Source of the DNA: Vanilla planifolia
Taxonomy: Eukaryota > Streptophyta > Magnoliopsida > Asparagales > Orchidaceae
Length of the DNA stretch: 64,000 bases
Assembly: GCA_023846275.1 (NCBI GenBank)
Contig: JAIUJO010000085.1
Span: forward strand, 515,072 to 579,071
Reading direction: 5' to 3'
Shown here: positions 1-13,600 of the stretch, piece by piece
Position numbering within the stretch: the stretch's first letter is position 1
Layout of the letters: the number at the start of each line of letters is the position of its first letter
Program-made: the position numbers and the translations under genes
Notes under the pieces: generated by a model
Databases searched by the model: none
Told to the model about the DNA's origin: nothing
The model's input: only the letters and a program-made list of their open reading frames with translations

Positions 1-360
1 ACTCTTATTTTAACCATGTTAACCTAGTGATCATTATCCATACTATATCAGCTGTCACGGACATGTGGGGTAGCTTAACATCTAGGTTGACATTCCATTT
101 GATTAGGTTAATTCTTGAATGATATTTCCATCACTTCAAATTCACTTATCATAGACCAACTTACCATATGAGTTCCACCACATCTATTTTTATTACATTG
201 TTCACTTTGGTCAATGGATGTTACTATGGTTTCTTAGAGCTCTTACATAAAATATATTAGTTTTATAATTATAGTTTGTATTATTAGGCCCACAAATGGC
301 TAACTTGTAGAGAATTAGTTATTTTATATTACTTTGTTGACCTACTAGTCAAACTATTTG
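1..360. other. Unassigned sequence left of copy A
   Basis: I see no coding similarity, RNA gene or repeat structure here. It does not convincingly match the sequence left of copy B (about 22,000-22,370), so the old duplication probably begins near 330-380. Confidence 0.4.
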
Positions 361-3300
361 GTTTCAAATAAGTTTTTATTTTGAGATGATAAAGATAAAG
401 AAAAATAAACGAATCATGAAATGTATTAGCAAAAGAACATATAAATAAATACATGTTATAACTTTACACTTGAAAATAAGATTTTTTTTAATTGTTATAT
501 TTTTTCAAATAATGTTTAATAAATTTTAGCTATATAAAATCCATAACACTAAAAGATGTTAGATTAATGATAAATTACAAATTATGCAAAATTCTTACAA
601 TTAATGATCTTTTGATACAAAGTTAACATATGATGATATGTTACAACCTATTTTTATGTCATCGATAATTGAAAAGTTCTTAGGTTCAAGCAATATATCC
701 TTTTAAAGGATAACTCAAAGGTGTTATTGGTTTTCAATAACAAATCCTTGCATCATTATACAAGTAAATAACTTTTGGGAATCTTAAAACATAAACTAAT
801 CACTGCCATAAGGGATGTTAACCCAAAGAAAAAGTTGTTTCAATAACCAACAACCAAAATACTCAAGTTAATGGTGAGTATCAAGGTGCACAAGGGGAGT
901 TCTTGGAATGCTAAATAAGAATATCACTTATTCATTGAGAAAAATTAGGAACTTAGATGAGATTATTAATTTCTAAAAAGTTGAGATTAAGTGATTGAAA
1001 GTATTCATAGAGATTTGTTGCTCTGATGAATATTGAATAATTTGTTAGGATCTCTATTATATTATCCATTCACTCTAATTTCTGGGTTACCTCTAGAATC
1101 ACACTATTACATTGAATATACATAATAAGCTTCTACTAAACAAGCATACTGCTAGCACTTTATTTTTTGAATCAAATTACATTGCTTACAATATTGTAAG
1201 CATCATTATTTATAGAGACCTCAAAGCCATGATCATAATTTGTTATCCTAAGAAATAAAAGGATATTATTGAATACTATGGAACACATATTTGAATTCTA
1301 AAGTTTATTTTTAGAATTCAAAAAGTCATCACAAATTATAAAAAAAATAATTAGAATTTAGTTTAAATTTTCCTTGAAATGAACCAAAATTAATTTGGCA
1401 TAAGAAATTCCCAAATTAGCATGTGCATTTTGAGTGTCTATGTAATGAGAGGCAAGGAGGTTGATTACGTGATTAGTGAAGCACAGGTAAAGGGAAATAG
1501 TTGAACCTCAAGTCTAATTTGGAGGTTAGCACGAGCTAACAGGTCGACATGTGCTGATTGGTTAGTAAATTTCATGGATTGTAGATCGATATTGGTGAGG
1601 GTGTGTCGAGATTATCAATGAATTCAAAGCATCAAGGTGGTCATGCATGCCAAACAAAACAAGACTATTAGTGATAAAGGTGAAAGTTTACAAAATGTAG
1701 TAGCAAAGAGCAACCCAACGCTCCATTTTAAGCCATTTAACAGCCATTTTGAAACAATATTTTTGCCAACAAAATTGCCATACTATTCTAAGAATGTTCT
1801 AGATAGAATTTATAGCTATAAGTATCTGGAAAGCTACTAATCAATCCCCAAATGAATTAAACTTAATTATAATTACAAATAACTTAACAAATTACAAAAA
1901 AAAGTTAAAAAGTGTAATAAACAAGTGTTAATTGAAATTGGCTCCCACAATAAGAATAATTTCATAAAATTACTAAAAGAAGAGGTTTCAAACTTGGAAT
2001 GGCCTTAAATCTTAATGGACTGGTATGTCTCAAGTGGAATATTTGTGTGATGTATGGAATGCTACTATTTGACAACCTTACTAATACTTTTTGAATGCTA
2101 AAACATAACTACTCAATGACTTTTTTAAAGGGTGAAGTTGAACTTATTACATAATTCTAAAGTAAAAAAACTCTACAATTTTATTTTCAAAGATGAAATA
2201 ATGTGCAATTTTGCACATGATGTTTTGCATTATATGAATGCAGATACCAAAATCTTATATAATTTATTTAAGCTATGTTAATGACATAAATGATCCTTAT
2301 AGCTTCCATAATAATCACATGGCTTTATTGGTGATAATGAGAAAATTTGAGTTTTTCAAATTATTAAATAATTTAATTATGATATGTAATTACATTAGTG
2401 GATAATTATATTAATCATAAGTTATATAGTTCTATTTATTTTTATTATAAGTATTTAACATCTCTTAAAAAAATTTAATAAAATTTTCCACCATTTTGAG
2501 GCTATATACACCATTTCTCAATCTTTTCTTTTGTGAAAAAATTATTACTACATATTGGAGGTTACAATAGTTTTGTTTATTACTTAAAATGCATTATAAT
2601 TTTTAGGAAGACTCCTAAAGATTGATATTGATATGTGTGTGTGAAGATGACCATCCATACACTTTTGATGTCTCGTTGCACGTGAATTTCATATGCTAAA
2701 TAGGTACTATTCAGAGATTTGGAGTGTCTCATTGAATTATTAATATTACCAATTCAATTTATTATTTGGAATGGTTCTATTGCATAGAGGTATCTATCGT
2801 GACCATGATAGATTTGATATAAGTTGTGCATTGAACTAGTATAAGAACACAAAAGAGTGCAATGCCTCACCCTGGCCTAAAGACTTATCATATTTTATGA
2901 TGAGAACCATATTTCTAAACATTTGCGATAAGATTCAAAAAAGGTAAACCATGCTAATTGAGGACCTAAATAATAAAAATTGAGACAATGTGCCTGAATA
3001 AATAAGTTTGATTAATCTATTATTGTGTTAATGCAAATAAATAATCTGAAAAAATTTAAAGGTTTTTTAGAGAAATTGAAATGGTTCATGACATGCAAAA
3101 TATTTTGGTGATGACAATCTTGGTACGAAGTACAATATAATGTGCTACATTGATAGATTTCATGATTGTAGGATGTACGAAAAAAAATTAGAGTCAACAT
3201 ATTTGTCTTATCCTTTCTAATGTATTGTGGTGTTAATTGTCCATGACATAAAGAGGAAACATAAATGATAAATCTGATTGATCAACTTTAAGAAATGTTA

Positions 3301-4600
3301 GTTGAAGATGGCAATTTTAATGTGAAATGTTATACTAGGCTAATTAAGAAATCATATTGTACATGCAAAGGAATTGTTCAACATTGGAGTAATCTAAACT
3401 GAGTATTGAAGCATTATTAAATTTTTTTGGACCAATCTAAAAGTTGAATGTTAGGTAGCTACTTAGTGATTGTATTGCTATGATGTAAGATATAACTAAC
3501 CACAATGTTGAAATGTGTAACCATACATGTTGAAATTATCGATAAGTGGCATCTATTAGTTTAGCCATTAATTATAATATTAATGTTCTTGAAAGCCATG
3601 ATAAAGGTGCAAAGAATCTAAGTAAAGTCTCTCATGATCCAAAATAATTATTGAGTCAAATGTATTGTCTAATTGAGTCCATCATACATAACTAATGCCA
3701 TTGAATTAGTCTTCAAATAAGGTTGATTTGGAGGACGTGCTGGCCAATGAATCAAGGAGTACAAGATGATGAGGCTATAGAAACATGTTGTGTAACTAAA
3801 ATTGAAGAACAATTAAATTTGCTACTACATCAAACGACAAAGAAATTGTTGGGAATGAGATGGCTTTTTTTTGTTCTTTACATAACTTATTCCTAAAAAG
3901 AACAATAAATTTTTTAGGTAGCTTTCCTAATTCACAAATTTGCTATTGTATTGACACTACAAAAAAACTTATTATTGTAATAGTAATACAATATATACTC
4001 AATTTACTTTAGCAAAAGTAGTCATAATTGTATGAACCTTTATTTTGCATTTTTGCTTGAATCAAGTTGAAGTTTGATTGGAATATATTGGAATGGGTTG
4101 GATTTGTATTATTTTTTAATCCAAAAAATCATGATCTTAGATATAAGAACAATATTTATCTTTTGTTAAAATTAAGAGATTCTATTAATTATGGTTTCCC
4201 TACTATGAAATGAGCCACATGAAATTGGTTCACTCATATCTTTCAAGAATATGACTACCTTGACATGAGTTATATGAACGCAAAGTTTTTTATAAAAATT
4301 GATTTATAAATCTAAAAGAAAAGTTATATGATAAAATATGTGGTTTTCCAAGGTTTTAGTTCATTCTTTTTAGCCATAAATGCTACGAAATTTCTGCAAG
4401 AGCAAATCCAACTCAGTCTTAATGATCGTGTGAACGCATTTCACACCTTTGATTATGGAGTATTTTGTTGGATGACTTCCCTTATGATCACCATATCAAC
4501 ATCTATCCTCATCATGCTTAATGAAAGCTTTGTAAATTTTTGGAATTTGTTTTTATCTTAAACTAATAAATGAATACAATTATTAGCTATTTAAGCCTAT
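360..4600. other. Non-coding left part of copy A, downstream of LINE-A
   Basis: AT-rich sequence collinear with 22,375-26,000. The open frames here are short and not shared in frame with copy B, so I do not treat them as genes. A segment of about 500 bp at about 3,470-3,990 has no counterpart in copy B. The 3' end of LINE-A may lie in the right part, since no clear poly(T) end was found. Confidence 0.5.
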
Positions 4601-5709
4601 TATTTTGCTACTATGTTTCCTTTCCTAAATATTTGTTAGAACTAAACTATGCTACAATGAAACTAATTCATTCTAATTACTAGAACTAAGCTACAACAAT
4701 TCATTCCACTACTTTTATGCAACATTAGAATGATTGATTAATTGTTTGATTTGATAAAGATGTTAATATAATCCCAAATCTTCCCCTAAGTTTATACCAA
4801 ATAGTACTTCAATGGCTTAAACTTGTATATGTTTTAGATACTATGTAAATTCAGAGTACTTTAATATCTCTACAAGTAGTTTCCAATCACACAAACACAA
4901 CCTATAAGGACTTGGCTCCTTCTAATCAATTCATTAGAATTAAATTTGACTAATTTCTTTACTAGAGGAGTTCATTAACCAACTTTTTAATTGTTCAATT
5001 GATCTCAAAAAATCAATGAAGCAATGAATTTTTTACTATTTGAGGATCTATTGAACTTCTTTACATAATTAGACAACATCTCAAGACATAAGAATTATGT
5101 TGAACTCTATCGAGCAATAAGGAATATTTGCTCATTGATTTTGTTTGAATTTATATCTTCTAGATATTTTAGCATATTAGAGATAGTAGAACACTAAATC
5201 CCTTAATAGCTATTGAGTTTGGGTGACTACACTTCCACAATTGTCGAAGCATTTCATGAATCATGATGTTGGGTTTGTTTAATGCCAAGATTAATTTCAA
5301 ACGGGTTACATAAGATTCATTTCAGAGTTCTTATATACACAAAAAAAGTATTTGTCTATAAATTCAAATTCAACCCCCTCAAGATGTTACCAAAAGGTAA
5401 TTAGTTATTTAGGAGTGCCCACATAAGTAAAGAAATTGTGGAAGGTTGGAAATTATTCTACATTGTTCTTTTGACTTATGAATAAGGCAATTAATCACCT
5501 TTAAGCTTATCTTGTTATGAATTGATAGTGAGGTTACCATCCTTGGCGAGTGTTTAGTAATTGATTCCACTCTTAACTATTCTGCTCAAAGTATTACAAA
5601 ATACAAAATAGTGAGAATGATTCTCTTTATTTAATTAAAAGTCATTGAGCATGCTCAGTAACATTTTCTATTAGGGAAATTACATCTTATGTATATAAAA
5701 TAGATAATG

Positions 5710-8700
5710 CTTGAGGTGTAGACCTGCTAAAACAGCTTTACATTATATGCATCATTAAAATCTTTCAATTTCTTAACTAGTAATGCATACATTTCATAGA
5801 GGAAACTAATCTTGTTCTAGCTAGCCAAATGGTGCTTGCCTTGCAAATCATTATCACCCCAAAGGAAACAATTTATCTCACTTTCTAAAAAATTAATAGT
5901 ATTATTGAAAAGATAAGATGTCAATAGATTATAAAGTATTATTAGTTGGATGACATGATTGACAAATGCTACCTCCCATTGTAGGGTAATTTCCTTTTGC
6001 ATGTTTTGTCAATTTAGTGCTTTAAGTAGACCTCTTATTTCCTACCTTTGAATAATGCACTTTTGAGATGAGTGATTTGAAGATAGTATCTTTTCTAAAG
6101 GAGGAGCTCCTCAATAATTTTCTTCTACATGTGTTTCATTTTTTTACTTCTAATAAAGAAGATCTTTTGTGCAATAATTTATAAACTTGATGTGCCTTAG
6201 AGATCAGAGAGAAAAAGCTTGATATTTTTCATTGAGCATTTTTCACCTTTTAAGAAGAGAATAAAGTAATCTACAAAGCACAAATGGGGAATTGGTTGAC
6301 AACCACTATGAGTGGCCTAGTGCTTCACCTTACCTTGTATATGTAGATTGTTTAAACCTCATCTTAGTGCTTTAGCTACAATGTGGAGAAGATATGGGGA
6401 TAGATGGTTACCATGCTTTTGCTAATAGGAGAGTTAGATGGAACCATTTCTTTTTTTGTTAAAAATGATTATCAACAAGCATATATTATAGATACTCATG
6501 ATTGGATTAATAAATTAACTATTGATATTAAACTTTTGTAGGACCTATTTTCCTCACAATATATTATTGAACACATTCTTAAAGTCTTGCTTGATAATAG
6601 AGTTATTACCTTTGATCTTCTCATCTATATCATTAGTTTGCCTTTATGAAAGTATGATTTGTTATGTAGGTAAGATCTTTTTAGTGATATCCCCTACTTT
6701 AGTAAAGTTGATTGCTCCATGGAGATGATGGTGGGTAGGAAACACTATATGCTAGCTATTAACAACTAGTGTATTTTTGAGAACTATGTATATCCAATTG
6801 TCATAAAGTCTTTTAAAGATTTATTACAATTAATCTTTAGAATAAAAATTAAATTAGCACTACTGCATACTTTAGGTGATGGGTTGTCAATAAGAAAATC
6901 ATAGATAGAGTCATAAATTCATATTAAAATATGGACCAATAATACTTGTAAAATAAAACGTCAAACCCATCCAATTTGTAAGAACATGAAGAATCTATTA
7001 AAAAAATAATTTGTTGTATTTTCTCCTTATTAACTAGCTGAATTAGCACCATATTACTTTTCTGTTACTCTAAGAATGAAAAAACAAACACTCAATTTTT
7101 TTATGATGTAATAGAGAGATATAAAGCAATCCACAACATTTTTTGCACTTATAACCTTCTTTAAGACCCAACTTCTTCTTGGATCATTAAGTATTTATGT
7201 ATTACCCATCATTTGCTTATTATTGAATGCTATGTGGAAGACATTTGTGATTTTGTCACCATTCTAATGCTACACAATACCTATCTTCTAACTCTTATAC
7301 ATATGATGCAGTAGTATCGAGCACATCATGTAGAAGTTTAATATGAAGATGTTTTGGTTCTATTTGAACCTATAGCTCTATCAGTATTCGTCGCTATACT
7401 TCTTATTAGTTTTTATTATCATAATCTTTATGAGGAATACAGATAAGTTTAAGTTATTTAAAGAATAATTAAAACTCGTTTTAGAGATTTTAATCTTTAT
7501 ATTCAATATAGGCTTTCCCTTTAACCATCTCACAAGTTTGTGAGTATAAAATTTGTTTAAAATAGATTAAAAGTTTTCTTAGAATTTAGTTTGAGTTTTT
7601 TGTTGTCAACGACGTTTGATAGCCATCATTACCAACACCATCAGTGGCGACTCATCAAATCGTGCTAACTCTTTTCGATCTACATTTACCCTAAAGTGGA
7701 CTTGAAGTGTCATCGCCTCTTTACCGAAGCTACTCATTGAAATTGGAACACAAAGTGATGCACTAACTGACCCCTATTGCATCATACATTTCCCATTACC
7801 TCACCTCTCGCCATTACTACTAGCTAACATGCATGTGCCAATTTTAGAACAAATTATGGTAGTTAATTTTTTAGAGCTCTATCTTAATTATTTTTTTTCT
7901 TTGAATAATTTTAGGTATTTATTTTGTTATTTTTGGTGACATTTAGAATTCTAAAATATCCTTTAGAATTAAAAAAATGTATCTCTTAGAATGCATGCAT
8001 GACTTCCCTTTATATCTCCTCCATTTTAATAACAATGTTTAGTTCATATTAACATTTGTTAGTTCTAAAATTGATAACACATTTGTAACACTTTGAAGTT
8101 GTTCACCTTCTCCATAGCATGTTATTCTTTCTCTTCATTCTTTGAAAATATAGGACAAAATTAAATTTTACTCCATTCTTTAAGGTGGGCTTTAGTTCTC
8201 TTTAACTTGTAAGTTAAGACCATCTTTCCTAACTTAGCAATTGGAAGACTCCAGTGCTAAACATCCACTAGAGAGAATTCTATTCTTTCAATCAAAGTGC
8301 TTTGGAATCCATGTTGTTTAGATTTCATTACATATAGTGAAATGTTCAGTAATAGGGTTTGGTATAATAAGAACTTGTTGATAGGTTGAGCCTCTATGTA
8401 AGGAAGGCTTTAAGCAAATCATGATTCAATAAGGTTCTACCCACAAGAGTGATGTTTATTTTTTGAACCTTAGTAAAGAGGTTTAAGTGTCCCTTCCTTT
8501 AAGGGAAGAAAATTGGACTCCGTCATTAATCATAAATCCCTCCAAAAATCCATTCCATTAACATAAGAGTTGTTGGCATACACAAAATGGTAACACATCT
8601 TTTACATATCATCATGTCAAGAAAATATTCGTAATTTTCAATTTTTAACATTGTAAGTGTTGTAACTAAAACACCTATGCTTTGTTAGAAATGTTACCTC

Positions 8701-8960
8701 ACAAAAGTAAAAACATAGTGTCCTACGAAAAATGTCCATTTCTATATTACTTGAAAAGCATTCCATCATTGCAATTAACTTAGTTTTGTGTAATCTAATC
8801 ATGTTATTAAGCATCAAGTGACCACAGAACTAATTACATCCTTTGTGTGGAAAAGCGGATATTACCAAATACAATCTATAATGCTTATATTTTGACATTT
8901 CTGATAGCTTCTTCTAGTCATTTTTAGATAAATGATTTTCTTAACATTCCATTTAGTAAG
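5710..8960 (-). pseudogene. LINE-A ORF2 remnant: endonuclease plus reverse transcriptase
   Basis: ORF2 of these elements nicks target DNA with an APE-type endonuclease and copies the RNA from the nick. Visible on the minus strand: WNVKKIIYLKMTRR (about 8,955-8,914), like the endonuclease N-terminal WNVRGL motif; VYANNSYVNGMDFWRDL (about 8,590-8,535), like the VYGP..R..FWEEL segment; KLKRTKAHLKEWSK in the linker (about 8,210-8,165); NVFHIAFNNKQMMGN (about 7,245-7,200), like NTKFFH; an RT start at 6,690-6,520; GNHLSPYLLHIVAKALR (about 6,410-6,355), like QGDPLSPYLF; and PHLCFVDYFILFLKG (about 6,290-6,250), where the catalytic FADD box reads FVDY. ITLQWEVAFVNHVI (about 5,995-5,955) and CFLWGDNDLQGKHHL (about 5,875-5,830) follow, then KLKDFNDAYNVKLF. 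Many stops and frameshifts. Confidence 0.85.
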
Positions 8961-9479
8961 TTTTTTTATTGAGTTAATACTATTAACCACTGTGGACCTA
9001 CTTTAGCCAATCCTATAGAGCGTAAGAGCCATTGCTTTTTCGTAAAGATGTTTATTCAAGCATTTACGAGATTGAATCTCTACTTGTTGCTTAAGCTGCA
9101 TGTCCTTCATAAGTTTCAAATTAGATTGATCTTTTTTACTCTTAGTTTAAAATTGCTTTTCAAAATTGATCATGTAATCATTGAATAGATTTTTAAGAGT
9201 GTAATTAAGTTTTTTTATTCTGTTAATGTTGTATGATGTAGTAGGTGGTAATATTGTTTTCAACTTTGATGACTACCCAAGTTTGAAGTTTCATATTGCT
9301 TATTACTTCTCTAATTAGAATTGTGTCATGTTCTTCATTTCTTACGCATAAGTGTTTAGAATTTTGCTTGCTTGCGTTGGACTAATGAGAATCCTTGCTT
9401 ATAGATGCTTATATAATATTTGGGAAAATATTCATTCCTTAAATTTTTTTAGTAATCCATTGTTGCACCAAATTTTTCT

Positions 9480-10025
9480 AGAGATTCTAATATATAAAGG
9501 AAGTATTTTAGCAAATTTGACCAAAATGAAGACCAGAGCCCCATGGGGCCTTATTAATTCACTATCATAGCACTACTTTTAAAGACTTGCTAACAATTAA
9601 CATGATTGAGAATAAAGCCTCCTTATTGACCACCGTTACTGGAAGGTGCTTTAATGAGATCCACACTAAAGCTTACAAATGCTTAGTATTGAGCCAAAAA
9701 TTTGGAACCATTTGGGGATCGTCATTTGAAAGACTAAGACTATCCAAATATTATCCATCCAACATCAAATATTTTCCAATTTCAGTGAAAATCATACAAG
9801 CAGATGCTTACCGCTTCTTGATAAATTCAAAGTTGCCAATTGTTTTGAATTTGTATTCTTTGAAATTCCATGTTTGGTCATCCAACTGAAAATATTACCT
9901 ATTTGAGTGGGTTTGAAGGGAGCAACCTTTTTAAAGACATCATCATCAAACATGACCTTTTGTTTACACATTAAAAAAGTTATTAGTGCTATCATGATTA
10001 GTGAGGATAAAAAACTTTCACACAT
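9480..10025 (-). pseudogene. LINE-A ORF1 fragment, DUF4283-like domain
   Basis: In plant L1-type LINEs, ORF1 encodes an RNA-binding protein that coats element RNA. Minus-strand pieces match its DUF4283 layout: DNIWIVLVFQMTIPKW (9,708-9,762) fits the bulge-W segment, ALVWISLKHLPVTVVNK (about 9,620-9,672) fits the family signature resembling VWVRLPxLPLEFWNE, and VKFAKILPLYIRISRK (about 9,477-9,527) fits the segment resembling RVLVDxDLSKPLPExI. Pieces are in different frames, with stops between them. An open frame of 77 codons at 10,025-9,792 covers the N-terminal part, but I see no recognisable start. A zinc knuckle expected downstream is not clearly preserved. Family assignment rests on motif order and on the same pattern at LINE-B. 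Confidence 0.75.
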
Positions 10026-10669
10026 TTAACATAAAAGGAAAACCACGAGGCTAATGTGCACATCAGAAATACCTAGCAAGGAAGAGGAGCATACTTACAA
10101 GGTGTTCCTAAAATCATGTTGGAAGTATTATCATGCTAATGCAAACTTGTAAAATGGTTCCACCTCACTGTCAGTTTGATTTTTGTTTCTGAAGTTCTTT
10201 TAAGAATTGTGTGGAAATGAAACTTTTTATGGTTTTAGAAACAAAACATTTCTCCACGTATACAATTATTTTTCTTTGTTTATTGTTTGAGCATGCCACA
10301 TATCCTCCATTTTATTAAGTCTTCATTTCAAATATCGACTTCTTTGGCTTATGCTTCTTAAGTTCCTTCCTTTTAATTTACATATTTTAGTTCATTTGAG
10401 TTTAGTTCATTCATCTTAAGCAAATGAGCTCCTTTCATCATGTCAAGATTATTTCAACAAGAGAATGTGTGAATTATCAGAAAAATATTATTTGCCATTT
10501 ACAAAAATATTTTAAGAAAATGTTTAAAAAAGTTTGCAATAAGCTTAAACAAATATCTAAAAGTAATTTTGCAAAAATTTTAATTTTCATTTAAAATAAC
10601 GGTATTTTCAACTTAATAATAAATTTTTAAGGAAATTAGTATTTATTTTTTGTTAATATAACAAAAACT

Positions 10670-13600
10670 TATTTTAATATTTTAAATATTTAAAGTTATT
10701 TGTTGTTGTAATCTTTTTTATCATCTAAAAATATTTTATATTTTCTACATATAGGAATTGTTTATGATAATACTCACCCAATTAAATTGTTTTAATATTT
10801 TTCATTGTTAATTTTTTTATTTTTAATTTAACATATGTCTTTTACGACATTTCTTGATAAAAAAACATAGTCACCTAAATATTTTTCGATTAACTTTTAT
10901 AAATAATTCTAATTTGGTAAATATATATTGTAATATTTTAAATGTTTTGAATGATATTTAAACTTTTTCTAAAACTATTATACTTTTAATTTAATCGTTT
11001 TAATTATTTTCTAATAATGAAGTTTAATTTATAACTTGTTTGTTTTTTATTATTCTATATAATGTAAAGCTACACAAAGCAGAGACTCTTGATGCTTTTA
11101 GAAAATAATATACCAATTTTTAATGCTAGAAAATTTATGTCAAGAGTATTCTTTATTTTTATTTTTTTGTTTAATTGTTTGATAAAATTTTTAAATTAAG
11201 TTCATAAAAAGAAAAAAATGATAATTATTTTCGTTTTGGACAAGAAACATCTTATTTCGTTAATTTAAATAAAATTATGCAATTAAGAAAGTGATTATTA
11301 TTAGAGATTGTTTAAAGTTTTAAAAATTATGTCCTACTAAGTAAATGAAATTCTCATAATAGTACAAAAATTGAAAATAAACTATTACAAGTTAAAAAAA
11401 GTAACTTAAAAAATAAATCAATAAACATTTTTTTACACTTTCAAATTTTTATTAATATTATAACCTGATTAAATATGATATTACAACAAAACTTTTCAAA
11501 TAATTGTTAAAATAATTATTATAGAACTTAAGAAAATAGTGTTTTTAAATAACAGGTGTATATTTTTAATAAATGATATAGTAAGAATTTAAAAGCCATA
11601 AACAAGACAAAAAGATAAATAATATAAAAGTTTAAAAAAGGAAAAAAAATACAATGATAAGAAAACAATAAAATTTTAAATTTGTTGTATAATGCTTGAT
11701 GTTAAAAAAATTTAATATAAAAAATTATAAGAAAAATATTTTAATAATAATAGCAATACTAATGATAATATTACATAAAATTCAAGATATTAACTCCATA
11801 AATTATATAGACAACCTAGCCACAAAAAATCAAGTCCGTAATATCATTTTGATGGTGCTCTGACCCATTAAGCAACTATAATAATAGGATTTAAAAATAA
11901 TCATGTATATCAACAAATTTTAAATTCTTGTAGTCTATCATTTAAAAAATGCACAAAACTTTAAACTATTTAAAAATAGTGAAACATTAATTTCTTTTAT
12001 ATATGATATATAAAAATGAAGAAAAAAATTGTACAATTACATAATTTTTATTTTAGTGATGGTATTATCAAATGTTCACTGAAATATAAAAAGCTTATTT
12101 TTTAAAAAAATATTTTTATCAAATATTTAACTCAATAATGAACAATACGTTTCATAAAAAATTGTTCAAAAAAAATAATAATTTATGCATAAAATAAAAT
12201 ATAATAATTAAATGAAAAATATCGAAGACATTTACCATAAGAGAAAATGAAGCACAAAATTTACATTTCAATAAGACATTGAAAAAAATGTACATTGAAT
12301 GAGTTTTTCAATTAATTGTGTTATCTAAAATTAGTTAAAATAAATTGATGGACTTTTGACTTTTAAGGAAATATATTTCAACAAATAATTAAATAAAAAA
12401 AATATTACTATTATAAAAATTATAAATAAATAACAATACATAAATATTGTAAAGAAAAAAATTTATTATTAACACAATATAATGTCAAAAATCCTTTCAT
12501 GATATTATATATTAAACAAAGTTAATGCAACTAACAAACTAATTTCAAAATTACAAATATACACAAAAAAATCAAGATAATAGAATACTTAAAACATGAA
12601 ACTTTAACTCTATATCTAGTTTACAAAGAATATTCTTTTCATGGTAACCATAATAAATTTGTGCCTAAAAGGTACAAATTATTAACTTATTTAATGCAAC
12701 AAAATTTTATAATATAAGTGCAAAAAATTTAAATAAATATTGTAAACATTAATTAAATGATGGCCATTACTTTTTTGCCAAAATAATATAGTTGGACATA
12801 GATAATGTTTATTACTCTTGTTGGGACAAATCAATACATAACGTGAAGCAATCTAAGTATTAGTACATGACTCACAATAGTGAAAAACATAATTAGATAT
12901 GTAAAATGAGGTAGAGTTTGATTTAGACAATAGATGTGTGCATAAATATTATCTAATACATAAGATTATAATAATTGATCCTAATATGAGAATTTGGGAA
13001 AGTGACAGGAGATCTAAGAAGACTATTTATGGATCGAGTTCTATTATCAATCATTTATTTTATTTATATCTTATTTATTCAAGTAATTATACAACAACAA
13101 AGTTTAATTATTAACAACTTTTATAGCTTCTTATGTTAGTTATGTTGAACCATTATTTCTTACATTATATTTTGATGACAAAAAATCGTTATTTTTTATT
13201 AATTTCTTTTGTTAATTATTTCAAATAATGTTTCTCAACATGAAGTAGATTAATCTAATATAGAGCTCTATTAATTGACTCATGGGTAACTATAGAATTG
13301 AAGACATGTAAATGAGTGTAAGAGACAATGCATAAGAATGGCTTAACTTCAAATTTTAAAGCTAATGGATAGAGCTCCTAGTGTAGTAGTTTCCCATCTA
13401 AAACACATCTTCTACATCATACTTTGGGTCGAAATTATTAAACCAATCTCTTAATACTCATAAGACACATAGGTTTATAAGTTCATTTTGCATATATCAC
13501 TTTTAACATTTTGAGGCAAATGTCCACTATTCAATTTTGTGGTTCGTTCAAATGATCTTAAATTAATTTACTTTTGAAAACATGTAGATCTAAAACCAAT

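Larger units (their letters stand above)
4900..10025 (-). mobile_element. LINE-A: decayed plant L1-type non-LTR retrotransposon
   Basis: Read on the minus strand, the parts of a plant L1-type LINE appear in order: a DUF4283-like ORF1 domain (10,025-9,480), endonuclease (about 8,960-8,280), linker, reverse transcriptase (about 6,690-5,960) and the post-RT W-rich region (to about 5,710). Each part is recognisable only by switching frames and reading through stops, so the element has long been dead. The linker is about 650 bp longer than usual, suggesting a nested insertion between about 7,300 and 8,000. The 3' end is uncertain: similarity fades below 5,700 and no poly(T) tail or target-site duplication was recognised. 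LINE-B occupies the homologous site in copy B. Confidence 0.85.
360..10670. repeat. Copy A of an old, diverged segmental duplication
   Basis: Collinear with about 22,375-32,060. Matching landmarks include the AATCATGAAATG block near 413 and 22,422, ATTGAATATACATAA near 1,112 and 23,122, and CAAATGAGCTCCTT near 10,420 and 31,820. Offsets run from about 22,010 at the left to about 21,400 from 4,000 onward, so indels have accumulated. A fainter match of 11,300-11,750 to 33,640-34,120 suggests the duplication reached further right. Divergence is substantial, on the order of a quarter of sites by eye. LINE-A lies inside, at the same relative place as LINE-B in the partner. Confidence 0.8.

Noticed and set aside
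4328..4561. 77-codon plus-strand frame as a membrane-protein-like gene.
   Set aside because: Hydrophobic composition is expected from T-rich DNA, the frame is not conserved in copy B, and no motif is visible.
7505..7545. Minus-strand RWLKGKPILNI as the WLKEGDxNTKFFH linker motif of LINE-A.
   Set aside because: A better match in the right order and spacing to the RT lies at about 7,200-7,250 (copy B 28,590-28,650), so this one is probably coincidental within the linker insert.
9587..9889. 100-codon plus-strand frame (repeated at 43,724).
   Set aside because: Antisense to the DUF4283-like ORF1 of LINE-A. The corresponding frame is not maintained in copy B.
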